Assembly (NCBI GenBank): GCA_015345905.1
Contig: JADDTR010000028.1
Coordinates: 186,001 to 250,000, forward strand
Source: Aotearoamyces nothofagi
Lineage: Eukaryota; Ascomycota; Leotiomycetes; Leotiales; Tympanidaceae
DNA: 64,000 nucleotides
Direction: 5' to 3'
The position numbers and the translations under genes are program-made. Position 1 is the first letter of the stretch; every line of letters starts with the position of its first letter. This document shows positions 23,002 through 33,208 of this stretch, piece by piece. Below the pieces are notes generated by a model. That model did not search any database, was not told the origin of the DNA, and saw only the letters and a program-made list of their open reading frames with translations.

Positions 23002-25156
23002 ATGGCATTTCGACAACGCCTTGCCAAACCTCTGCTCTACAGTGCTGGCGCCGCAGCTGTGGGTGGTGGAGTCCTCTACTATGCGTACAGGCCTCGAAAC
23101 ATTCCCGGGTTAGATCCAGCTACTGTACCTCCGCCAAATGTTGTGGATGGATCGTTTAGACCACCGCGATTCCCGAAAGCCAAAGGTCGAGATGAGCAAA
23201 TATCGGATCTCAAACGGAGTAGCGTAAACTCGAACACTGCAGAGGGACGGAAGGAAGATAATATCTACGATCTTCTTGTCATTGGTGGAGGTGCGACTGG
23301 TGCTGGTATTGCCTTGGATGCCGCAACACGAGGCTTAAAAGTTGCTGTCGTTGAAAGGGATGATTTCAGTTCCGGGACGAGCAGTAAAAGCACGAAACTA
23401 GTACATGGAGGTGTGCGGTATTTGGAGAAGGCTTTCTGGGAGATGGATTACAACCAATACAAATTGGTTAGAGAGGCATTAAGAGAACGTAAATACTTTT
23501 TGGATACCGCCCCCCATTTATCGTCGTGGCTACCCATCATGCTTCCTCTTGATAAATGGTGGAAGGCACCGTACTATTGGGCAGGTACAAAGGCATATGA
23601 TATCTTGGCTGGGTCTGAAGGAATTGAAAGTTCATACTTCCTCACGAGGAGTAAGGCATTGAATGCCTTTCCAATGTTGAAGAGGGACAATCTCATTGGT
23701 GCATTGGTCTACTATGACGGTGCGCATAACGATTCAAGAATGAACGTTTCCTTGGCAATGACCGCTGCCCTATACGGTAGTACGGTGGTTAACCACCTTG
23801 AGGTTACTGGACTTCAAAAGGACGCGAATGGAAAGCTATGTAGTGCAACGGTTAAAGATCTCGTACAAGAGAAAAACGGCAAAAAGCCTGATGAATTCAA
23901 AATTAGGGCAAGAGGTATAATTAACGCTACAGGTCCGTTCTGCGACTCGATACGGAAAATGGACGATCAAAATGTCATGGAGATTGTTACACCTAGCTCC
24001 GGAGTTCACGTTGTTCTTCCTGGATATTACAGTCCTCAACATATGGGTCTTATTGACCCGAAGACTTCAGACGGGAGAGTCATATTTTTCTTACCATGGC
24101 AGGGTAATACCATTGCAGGTACCACTGATGCGACTACAACTATCTCTCAGAATCCGGTTGCGGGCGAGAATGAAATTGACTGGATTTTGTCCGAGATCAG
24201 GCATTATCTGGCCCCAGATATCAATGTCCGACGTGGCGACGTTTTGGCTGCATGGTCTGGCATTAGACCATTGGTAAAGGATCCGAAAGCGAAGAACACT
24301 GAGTCTCTTGTTCGAAACCATCTGATTGATTTATCAGAATCAGGACTTCTGACTTGCGCTGGAGGCAAGTGGACAACCTATCGACAAATGGCAGAGGAAT
24401 GTGTGGACGAGGCCATCAAGGAATTCAATATTCAGCCGAAACGTGTTACAGATGCCCCTAAAGTCAGCGGAACCGAGCACATTGACGATGGAGCTGCGCT
24501 CGATGGATCTTGTCAAACACATCAAGTTAAACTGGTTGGAGCTCATGGATTTTCAAAGACCCTATTCATAAACCTCATTCAACACTTCGGCTTGGAGACC
24601 GATGTTGCAAAGCATCTGACAGAGTCATATGGCGACCGGTCATGGACCGTCGCTGCACTCTCGGCACCTACAGAGAAAAGATATCCCGTCAGAGGAGAGA
24701 AAATATCCCCATTGTACCCATTCATTGATGGTGAAGTCCGCTACGCAGTCAGACACGAATACGCCCAGACTGCGGTAGATGTGATCGCTCGACGGACGAG
24801 GCTAGCTTTTCTGAATGCCCAGGCGGCATTGGAGGCGCTACCAAAGGTCATTGATATAATGGCTGCTGAGCTGAAGTGGGACAACAAGCGAAAGGAAGTG
24901 GAGTGGAGAGATAGTAAGTCATCAAATTCTCCACGTGCTATTCATCGCCATACTAACTTTTGCAGGTGTTGCATTCCTTGAGAGCATGGGATTGCCAAAA
25001 TCAAAGCTTACAGCTACTCGGAAAGACGTTGAGACGGGAAAGCTCTCGTTCAAGGACTCTGTTGAGTACAAGATGTATTCCAGACATGATGCACCGAGCG
25101 ACGAGCTTGAGAGCGATGCCAAGAGTAATCCAGTCTTGAAAGCCTCGGAATCCTAA
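23002..25156 (+). CDS. GUT2: FAD-dependent glycerol-3-phosphate dehydrogenase, mitochondrial
   Basis: It oxidises glycerol-3-phosphate to dihydroxyacetone phosphate at the outer face of the inner mitochondrial membrane and passes electrons to ubiquinone. Two exons: 23002-24913 and 24966-25156, giving 700 aa. The N-terminus is basic (MAFRQRLAKP) with one short hydrophobic helix (GAAAVGGGVLYYAY). The FAD Rossmann motif at about residue 91 reads DLLVIGGGATGAGIALDAA. The family signatures RDDFSSGTSSKSTKLVHGGVR and GGKWTTYRQMAEE are present, and the C-terminal DAO domain reads YPFIDGEVRYAVRHEYA. The last 60 residues come from the small second exon. Start chosen as the first ATG; the upstream in-frame codon is TTG. 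Confidence 0.97.
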
Positions 25157-25773
25157 GCAAACAAATAGAGTGAAGGGGGAGGTAAGGCATTGGATCAATT
25201 GTATAAGGCAGTTACGAGGCTATAGAGCAAATACCCTAAAATCATAGACCTAGACACGCAAAACTCTTATTTTACAAGCCATTCGTTACTCAGTTTTAAC
25301 CCTATATCTTCCAAGATATACCCGCAGTCCTGCATTATAGGCGATTTAGGATCTTGTAGGAGTATCCTCAGCACTCGCACCTTGGCCATGAAGTCTAATC
25401 AGCCCGGTCCCTCGCAAAAATGAAGAGCACACCACACAAGACCGTTAAGGTCGATAGGCGAGACTCTCTGGCTTAATCGTTAGATTCTAACCACCTTCGT
25501 GGTACAGATCTACCCAAGTGTCAAGTCTCAACCGCTTGAGTCTCCCTGCAGGCGGGCTTCGCGGCCGCGCCGTCTTATCTTAGGATGCTATCCGTACGAG
25601 AAGTGGAGTAAGTCGGAGTTTGTGTACCCCGGGTCCGAAATGCTTAACACCGAGGAGTTATGAAGCTCGAGTTATAATACGCATATATCATTAAATAACA
25701 TCCTCAGGAATTTGAGTAGCAACCGGTCTTCAACTTCATTCAAAGATAAATCACAATCATAATCATACTAAAA
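25157..25773. other. Intergenic between GUT2 and the aldo-keto reductase
   Basis: 617 bp with 3' flank of GUT2 and 5' flank of the reductase. The leader directly before 25774 is A-rich (ATCATACTAAAA). No gene seen. Confidence 0.6.
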
Positions 25774-26925
25774 ATGGCTCCTCGACTACCTACTCGTAAA
25801 CTTGGGAAGAATGGACCTGAAGTCACTGCGCTTGGCTTTGGCCTTATGGGCTTAAGCACGGCGTACGGAGCACCTGAAAGCGATGAGAAACGCTTCCAAG
25901 TGCTTGACCGTGCGTATGAACTTGGCCAGACATTCTGGGATAGTGCGGATCTCTATCTTGATTCTGAAGATCTCGTGGGGAAATGGTTCAAGCGGACCGG
26001 GAAGAGGAGTGAGATCTTCATCGCGACCAAGGTAACCTGCCCGACGAACTCTTCAACCGAATATCATGCTTATGCTTTCGCAGTTTGCGAATGTCGTCAA
26101 CAAAGACGGTACCCGAACGGTCGATAGCAGTCCAAAATACGCCAAGAAAGCCTGCGAAAAGAGCTTACAGAGACTTGGTATTGACTCCATTGATTTGTAC
26201 TACTGCCACCGTGTAGACAAGAAGACGCCGATTGAGAAGACGGTCGAAGCAATGGTTGAATTGAAAAAGTAGGTCCTGGCAATCGTATTCCTACGCTTAC
26301 TGCTCTGATGCCAACTTTCTGTAGCGAGGGCAAGATCAAGTACATCGGTCTTAGCGAAATCTCGAGTGATACCCTACGCCGGGCTGAAAAGGTCCACCAT
26401 ATCGATGCCATTCAAGTTGAATATTCACCCTTTGCGTTGGAGATTGAAGACCCAACCATCGCGCTGCTCAAGACGGCTCGTGAGCTCGGTGTCGCCATCG
26501 TCAGCTACTCTCCTCTCGGTCGCGGCTTCGTGACGGGCCAATACCGCTCCCCCGACGACTTCGAGGAGCATGACTTCAGGAGATTGCTGCCGCGGTTTTC
26601 AAAGGAGAACTTCCCGAACAATCTCGTACTAGCCGACCGACTTGTCGAGCTTGCAAAGAAGAAGGGTGTCACTCCTGGCCAACTCACCCTTGCTTGGCTA
26701 CTAGCCCAGGGCGACGACATCATCCCCATCCCAGGAACCAAGAAGATTAAGTATTTGGAGGAGAACCTGGGCGCGTTGGATGTCCAGCTGACGAAGGAGG
26801 AGATTCAGGAGGTTAGAGAGCTGGTCGAAGCGGCCGAGGTGCGAGGTGCCAGGTACCCTGAGGGGTTTGAAGGGTATTCGCTGGCTGATACACCTCCCTT
26901 GCAAGCAGCCGGTCTCAGCATATGA
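25774..26925 (+). CDS. Aldo-keto reductase (AKR13/YakC-like)
   Basis: An NAD(P)H-dependent carbonyl reductase or dehydrogenase of the AKR barrel family. Three exons: 25774-26031, 26084-26268, 26325-26925, giving 347 aa. The opening [18 protein letters not shown] is the AKR N-terminus. The catalytic tetrad is visible: Asp and Tyr in [13 protein letters not shown], Lys in IFIATKF, His in YYCHRVD. Cofactor-site segments are [12 protein letters not shown] and [19 protein letters not shown]. It resembles fungal pyridoxal-reductase/YakC-type AKRs; the substrate is not predictable. No cluster partners nearby, so a housekeeping or detoxification role is likely. Confidence 0.92.
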
Positions 26926-27411
26926 GATTTTGTTTGCTCTCTTGTAATCCAATTCATGATCGGCGTACAGTACTGTACAATCGGATATGTCACGTTAGCC
27001 ATATATATAATTCCCATGTGTGGTTTTGCACGGTGCACCGACCCGGCGACTCGGAGTCCCCGAGTGGCTGATACAGCATATGATGCATATATCATAGCAT
27101 AGCGGCCGTGTTTTTATATACTCGAAGAAGGCGGCGGCGTGGTCTGTGCTGGGCTCTGGGCGATGCCCGAGCCGGCCGGCGGGTATGCAGCAGGGATCTT
27201 GGCCTCAGGCGATCGCGGGGTTGGAGATTTGGAGAAGACGGCGGGCGGATACGTCACGCAGCTCCTGAAGCGCTGATCTCCAAATCGACTGTCGAGACAA
27301 CGTGAGGCCTTAGTCATTGCACCTTTGCAGTTTTGCATATATAGACATACATCATCCTCGGATGCTATCCCTTCCCTTTCCTGAATTTCTCGTTCTCACT
27401 ATTCGCAATCT
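26926..27411. other. Intergenic upstream of the TatD nuclease
   Basis: 486 bp. It holds a GTACAGTACTGTAC palindrome at 26964-26977 and a GC-rich patch (27130-27260). Overlapping frames in the patch look like chance ORFs. Confidence 0.55.
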
Positions 27412-28801
27412 ATGCCCGTTACCCTGACGCGCACGCGATCTTGTCTGCGCTCTTCTAGAATCACCACGCCTGTTGCTTTGCGTTCCGCGAATCGCATATG
27501 CCAGAGAAACTTCTCCATCGCTATGGCGGCTGCTACTCTCCCGACACCCTCCTCCGGCCTCCCAACCGTGCCGTTTAAGCCGCGGTTTATAGATGTGCGG
27601 TCTCTCGCCTCTCCTCTTCCTCTTCTTCTTCTTCTTCTTCTTCTGCCTATCTATATTTCCCATTACTGCTACTACATCGTCGCTTCTGCAAAGGAGGGGT
27701 GCTAATCGTGCCCTCCGTAGATAGGTATCAACCTCACAGACCCGGTCTACAGCGGCATCTACCATGGCAAACAGTGCCATTCCGACGACCTCGCCGGCGT
27801 CCTGTCGCGCGCCACCGAGGCCGGATGCCAGAAACTCATCGTGACGGGCTCTGATCTCGTCGAGTCGCAAAAGGCGGTAGATTTGTGTAATCGATACCGT
27901 ATGCTATGCTCCTCCCCACCACTCCACCACCCCACAGCTAACTCTCTCCACAGCCGGCTTCCTGTACTGCACCGTCGGCATCCACCCGTGCGCATCCCTC
28001 TCATTTGAAAACCACCCGGAAGGCGCTACGTACGTGCTTGACACCCTCACAGCCCTCGCTTCAACCGCGGACAGCCTCCCGTCGCCCATCGTGGCCTTCG
28101 GTGAGATCGGCCTGGACTACGACCGGCTCTCCCTCTGCCCGAAAGAGATCCAGCTTCAATATTTCGAAGACCAGCTCAACATTGCGTGCACACTATCTCT
28201 ACCGCTCTTCCTCCACTCGCGCGCCGCGGCCGACGACTTCGCGCGCCTTCTCAAGCAGCGCCTACACTCCCTCCCGCGCCGCGGCGTCGTGCACTCCTTC
28301 ACCGGCACCATCGACGAGATGCAGGAGCTCGTCGACATGGGCTTCGACATCGGCGTCAACGGCTGCAGCCTCAAGACCGAGGCCAACATCGACGTCGTTC
28401 GCCACATCCCGCTCGAGCACATCCAGCTAGAGACCGACGGCCCGTGGTGCGACCTGCGCCCTACCCACGCCAGCGCAAAGTATATCGCGCGCGCCGTGGC
28501 CCGCTACGAGGCCAAGGCCGACGGCGCTGAGCATGTGGCCCGCGAGGAGCAGACCAGCGACGACATGGACTTCTCGTGCGAGCGCGAGATCCTGCAACGC
28601 GAGGTCGCGTGGAAGGTCGTGAAGAAGGAAAGATGGGTCGAGGGCGCCATGGTCAAGGGCCGGAACGAGCCGTGCATGATCGGGCGGGTCGCCGTCGCCG
28701 TGGCCGAGATCAAGGGGCTGACTGTGCAGGAGGTGAGCGAGCGGGCGCGCAGGAACAGCGAGAAGATGTTTGGGCTCTGGGGACGGCTTGGGAGCCAGTG
28801 A
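27412..28801 (+). CDS. TatD family metal-dependent deoxyribonuclease
   Basis: A homologue of yeast Tat-D, a 3'-5' exonuclease/endonuclease linked to DNA fragmentation and repair. Three exons: 27412-27594, 27721-27898, 27954-28801, giving 402 aa. The barrel begins RFIDIGINLTDPVYSGIYHG, joined across intron 1. Metal ligands are visible in GEIGLDYDR, LFLHSR, VVHSFTG and ETDGPW. Two in-frame starts exist: 27412 gives a basic, Arg/Ser/Thr-rich, acid-free leader (MPVTLTRTRSCLRSSRIT...), and the ATG about 37 codons later (MAAATLPTP) would remove it. Dual mitochondrial and nuclear/cytosolic forms are plausible. Intron 1 (126 nt) has a weak GTGCGG donor and a TTC microsatellite. Exon 3 is markedly GC-rich. 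Confidence 0.93.
27615..27643. repeat. TTC microsatellite in TatD intron 1
   Basis: About nine TTC/CTT units inside the 126-nt intron, upstream of the acceptor. Confidence 0.85.
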
Positions 28802-29110
28802 GGATATCCTGTAATAGCCCTCGTTCTCGAGCGGACACTAGACACAGAGAGGCCCCCAGATATAGACGGGGTCAGATGGTTGTGTACAAGAAATAGAACC
28901 AAGAACAAAGAATCAAATCAATCACTTGGTAAATCAGAGACACGAAATCAACAAGACTTCTTCTTTCTCCGTTATTAAAGAGTTTTTCTTTGAAAAAAAA
29001 AAACTGTATAAAAAAGCAAATAGGATATCCTGCCTTCCTTTCAACGCCGTCGCCTGCTTAAGAGCCCATTCCTTTACAAATGCCTATACATATGCCTATA
29101 CAAATGCTCA
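28802..29110. other. Short convergent intergenic region
   Basis: 309 bp between the 3' ends of TatD and CHL4. AT-rich with an A-run near 28993 and a CCTATACA-type repeat near 29080. No gene. Confidence 0.6.
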
Positions 29111-30559
29111 TTAGATGCCACTGCCCTTAAATCCTCTGATGCGTCCATCCTTCACGACGCCAATGCTGACACCCTCCTCGCCCGTCATCCATCCGGGCAT
29201 ACGCTCTCCATCCACCACTCCCTTCTCCACCAATTCTCTCACGCCAGCAAAGACGTGCGCGCCATGAAACGTGATACGAATATCCGGCTTCCATTCCTCG
29301 CTGTCGTCTTCACCATGGTCATCTCTATCAAGCTGCACATTGGCGTCTTGCCTGCTGTTTCTCGCTGGGAAAGAATCTTCGAATCTTATATCGAATCTCT
29401 CAATTCCCTTCCCATCATCTGGCTTCCCTTCATTCCCAAATCGCGCCTGGGCGACTAATTTTCGTCGTTTCGTTACTGCGCCATCAACCTCCTCGTCGCG
29501 GCTGCGTTTCATGCCCAGCGGTTTCTTTGTGATGCTCTTGGTTTTACTGGCATCGTCTTCGGAATCTGCTGGTGTTGGAAGTTGGTTATTTAATGGCGTG
29601 TCCTTTTTGCTGTTCTCTTTGTCGTCGTGGGCGTAGACTCCCCATCCACCTCCTGCTGCGTTCGTGCGTCCGGCTCCTCGTCGAGAAATCATGGACTCTA
29701 AGCTCCGTGCTGATAGGTTGGTTGATTGGAGCGCATAGCGCGCACGCGGCCGAGAGAAGGCTTTGGGAATGCCATCGAGGATTAGTTTGCGTAGACTGCG
29801 AGTGTCATGCGCGTTGTTGATGGATATGGAGGGGGCAGAGGTGGATAGGGAGACATAGACATGCGGGGAAGCATCTGGGAAGGCGATATATATTGTTTTT
29901 GAAGAGTCCAGAGAGTTCGTTTTGGTAGATGGGAAGCTGAGGGAGGTGATGTAAGGCGAGTCGAGAATATAGATCCGCAGCAGAAGAAGAGGAAGGTTAG
30001 CTGGCCGGTCGAGGTTGTAATGTGCTTTGACGTCTGGCAATATCTCCTTCTGGAGATTCTGTAGGAACGTGGGAGGGTGAAAACGCGGTATACAAGGCAG
30101 GGCATCATCTTTGGGGGGCTGGCCGTCCGATTCGCCGTTTAGTTGGACAACTTTCAGGGCGGTCCATTTTTGGGATAACGGATGGTCGTAGAGATATTGC
30201 ATATCGGCCATAGCCAATTGATATAAACTGAGACCATCGCGCCAATCCCCTTCGATAACCCGATCCACAATCTCTCGTTTTCCGCCTTTGCGGGCCTGGA
30301 GCTCCGTGTAAAACTCCCGGAGCTCTTCAACGGACTGTGCTGCGGGGTAGAGATCTTGGTCGTCGGCGTCGTCGTCATTGTCGTCTAAAAGATGCGGTGC
30401 GGACAAGGCCTGGTTCTGGTCATCCAGCCAGTCGAGGACGAGGGAGAGTAAGGAAGCTCTCGAGAGTCTGGAGAGGATTCGAAAGACGGCGGGGTTTGTT
30501 GACGGGATGCGTTGTGCCGGAGGCAGCGCCGATGTTGTCGGGACAGAAAGAGGAGGCAT
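29111..30559 (-). CDS. CHL4: Kinetochore protein CHL4 / CENP-N (Mis15)
   Basis: Chl4/CENP-N is a constitutive inner-kinetochore (CCAN) protein that pairs with Iml3/CENP-L and reads CENP-A nucleosomes. It is a single 482-aa exon. The N-terminal pyrin-like part has FRILSRLSRASLLSLVLDWLDD and the conserved IVDRVIEGDWRDGLSLYQLAM and YDHPLSQKWTALKV. The central domain contains PRFHPPTFLQNLQKE and YIAFPDASPHVYVSLST. A basic disordered insert (KRSRDEEVDGAVTKRRK) looks like a nuclear localisation signal. The C-terminus (ERFDIRFEDSFP, IRITFHGAHVFAGVRELVE) matches the CHL4 family end. Confidence 0.92.
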   Translation of the reverse strand: MPPLSVPTTSALPPAQRIPSTNPAVFRILSRLSRASLLSLVLDWLDDQNQALSAPHLLDDNDDDADDQDLYPAAQSVEELREFYTELQARKGGKREIVDRVIEGDWRDGLSLYQLAMADMQYLYDHPLSQKWTALKVVQLNGESDGQPPKDDALPCIPRFHPPTFLQNLQKEILPDVKAHYNLDRPANLPLLLLRIYILDSPYITSLSFPSTKTNSLDSSKTIYIAFPDASPHVYVSLSTSAPSISINNAHDTRSLRKLILDGIPKAFSRPRARYALQSTNLSARSLESMISRRGAGRTNAAGGGWGVYAHDDKENSKKDTPLNNQLPTPADSEDDASKTKSITKKPLGMKRSRDEEVDGAVTKRRKLVAQARFGNEGKPDDGKGIERFDIRFEDSFPARNSRQDANVQLDRDDHGEDDSEEWKPDIRITFHGAHVFAGVRELVEKGVVDGERMPGWMTGEEGVSIGVVKDGRIRGFKGSGI

Positions 30560-31015
30560 TATGAAAAATGCGTGTGGCTAGCAAGACTAACCTGGCTTGA
30601 ATGGCTGTTCGGCAGTCAGAACGTCATAAAGGCGTGCACACGGACATGGCATGAAGTTGTGTCTACCGCAGCTTGTCCATCATACGGGATGGGGATATAC
30701 GCGCCGACGCGATAGTCTGGGTAGCGACGGGATGGAGAATACACCGCGCCCCATATATCAGGCACCAAGCAAGGCATGAACATGTCGGGCACAAATGTTC
30801 CTATGCCTGCAGAATCAGGCCTCCAGGCTAGTCTCGATCCAGGCAGCAGTTCCGTGAAGTTCGGACGTCGATGCGGCCTCAGAGCCGTCGTGGCCCCCAT
30901 ACGCCCGTGCCTGCTCTGTCTCTCTCTCTCTTGCCTGTTTCTTCCTTGTTCCTCCTTCCTCCCCTTTCCGGCCCCGAGTGCGCCGGGGTCACCTGGTCAA
31001 GTGCCAGTGTCCTCC

Positions 31016-31041
31016 TGCCCTGCCCTGCCCTGCCCTACCCT
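31016..31041. repeat. TGCCC pentanucleotide repeat
   Basis: Four perfect TGCCC units and a variant, at the end of a pyrimidine-rich stretch (30917-31010) that includes a CT run. Confidence 0.9.
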
Positions 31042-31275
31042 GACTGTCCGGTCACTGGAATTGCCTGAATGGTGACTGGCACCCCGTCTCCTCGGAGAAG
31101 CACTACCTGTACTGTATTTACATTATGTATAAAATAGCAGAGTGCATGCGCCCAGCCAGGTTGTCCGGCTGTCAGGGTACTGTCAGGTTACTGTCAGGTT
31201 ATCAGGCGGCCCGCCCTCCACGCTACTTTGCAGTACTTTACAGTACTTGAATTGCGCATAAGAAAGATATTTGGC

Positions 31276-31326
31276 GGGTATGTGGCGGGTATCCTCCGGG
31301 TATATCACGGGTATATCACGGGTATC
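31276..31326. repeat. CGGGTAT-based repeats
   Basis: Five CGGGTAT words, the last three spaced as an 11-bp unit (CGGGTATATCA). Confidence 0.85.
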
Positions 31327-32324
31327 ATACAGAGTACTCGCCTCGCACACAGACCTGCGTACTGTACTGTACAATACATGCACTTTGATGGCACAGCTAT
31401 ATCACCGCCACAACTGATAATTAAATCCCAGAAAGCCAGAGGATGCCAATGTCGCACGTGCTTTTCCCATACTCGGCGCCAGCATCTCAAGGAATCCTGA
31501 TTATTGACGGTATCGTTGCGAAGCCCTAGAGCACATAGAGTTCTTTTGACGGTCGTCGCTCCGTCGCCCGTCGAGTGCATTATGAGAAGCTTTTTGTCAC
31601 CTGCCTCCTACCCAGCGGCTGTAGGTGCCTTAGCGAATGTCGCAATCGCTTGGCTTCGCAGGTCCGATCGCGCAGAGCGCATACGGCGCTCCGATAAGAA
31701 CGGACGCCCCTGCAGGCCAAGCCACCGCTTGCCGGGCCCTCTTCTGGTTGGCTGGCGCACCTCGCTTCGCGCGCCGCTTTTCTTTTTCCGGCGCCGCCAC
31801 CTGGACGGGCGAGGTGGGATTGGCCGGGTGGACGATTGGCCGATTGGCGACGTGTATTACTGTAGAAATCTAGTAAGCTGGGGACGTCACGGGCGCCGTG
31901 TGGCGGGCTTAGCGGCCTGGACGGCCTGGCCTGGGTCCAGAAGCCATACAGAGTTTTTTCCTGTACAGATCGATCCCATGGTGGGTGGGCACGGCGATCC
32001 AGAATACATGTGCGGACACAAACGCCAGCATCCGACATCAGCATCCTACAGCCGCATACGGGTGGCCAGCAGCCCGGCCGGTCGAGAGGTGGGCGCCGTC
32101 CAGGCTTTGGCCGGCACCCCCGCGAGTGTGCGACAGCAGTTCTTGCGATGTGATGGATCCGATTACTCTTCACGTGGGACGTGGGACGTGGGATGGATGT
32201 GGGATGGACGGCGGATACGGCTGTACTGTAAGTCTCTGCGTCTAGCTGGGGCTGCCACCCACTTATCACCAGACACCCTAAGCGACCGCCGCATCCACCG
32301 CATCCACCGCAGCTGCCCGTAGAG

Positions 32325-32570
32325 GGTGCTGGAGAGTAGAGGGTGCTGGAGAGTAGAGTGTGCTGTAGAGTGTGCTGTGGCCTGTGCTGTAGCCTGTAGG
32401 ACGTAGCCTGTCCTGCCTGTCCTTCTGCAGTGCTCGTACGGTGCCTCTGCTCGCGCATCTAGTGGGTGCGCCAGCGCTGACCAAGCACCCGCCAGCGCCC
32501 GCCAGCGCCCACCAGCGCCCACCGGTGGCAGGCCCGTAGCAGGCCCATAGCAGGCCCATAGCAGGCCCGG
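32325..32570. repeat. Cluster of short tandem repeats
   Basis: In order: a 16-17 bp unit around GGTGCTGGAGAGTAGAG (32328-32380), GCGCCCACCA-type 10-bp units (about 32485-32525), and a 12-bp AGCAGGCCCATA unit (about 32535-32570). Confidence 0.8.
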
Positions 32571-32632
32571 TAGCAGACCCAGCGCAGCCAGCCCAGGGCA
32601 CGCCAGGGCAGTGCAGGGCCTCGTCCAAACCA

Positions 32633-32654
32633 CCCCCCCCCCCCTCCCCCCCCC
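32633..32654. repeat. C homopolymer (C12-T-C9)
   Basis: Two C runs split by one T. Length may be unreliable in assembly. Confidence 0.9.
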
Positions 32655-33208
32655 AGTGACGTTCGTTCCCTTCACTTCCCTCCGCTCCACTGCCCGAGGC
32701 CTGCCCTCGACTCGCCTTCGACTCGCCCTCGACTCGACTCACCCGCCGCACCGCGCCGAACGTGCACCACAAATTGCGCCCCACCAAGCTGCAAGTGCCA
32801 CACGCAAAAATCTACGGGCTCTTCCGTAGCACTGTAGAAGATCCCGATACTTTCTTCTCATCCTTCCTTCCTTCAACCACCCCATCATCCACTGCTGCGA
32901 CGGCGTAAACCACGAACCTGCCTCGAATTCATCGACAAGCGGCCAGCCAGAGCTCGAGCAGACGGGATACACATCCGCCGCTGCTGCAAATATACGTCCT
33001 GAGCGACAATTCTGCTCTGCGCGCAACACCGGCCGAGCTGCGAGTGCGGGACAAAGACTTCGATCGACGCATTACGCACTACACCCACTCACGCCCTTAG
33101 AGACGTCAACCCTCGAGCTGCATCCTATATCTATATACCATCTCCGTCGCAATACGGCACAGTCCATTGACAGACTCGAAACATCCTCGACTTCTGCAAT
33201 CCACCACC

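Larger units (their letters stand above)
30560..33208. other. 2.65-kb repeat-rich region upstream of metR
   Basis: No supported gene. GC-rich with simple repeats, C homopolymers, several CACGTG/GACGTGGG words (32165-32210) and GTACTGTAC palindromes (31359-31372). The last 390 bp before 33209 are CA/TC-rich and look like a long 5' leader. Long overlapping ORFs on opposite strands (31504-32322 and 31580-32458) come from low stop frequency in GC-rich DNA. Confidence 0.6.

Noticed and set aside
31504-32458. Long opposing ORFs (272 and 292 aa)
   Set aside because: GC-rich DNA lacks stops in several frames; Arg/Pro/Gly/Ser-biased products, non-ATG start for the plus frame, and one is the shadow of the other.
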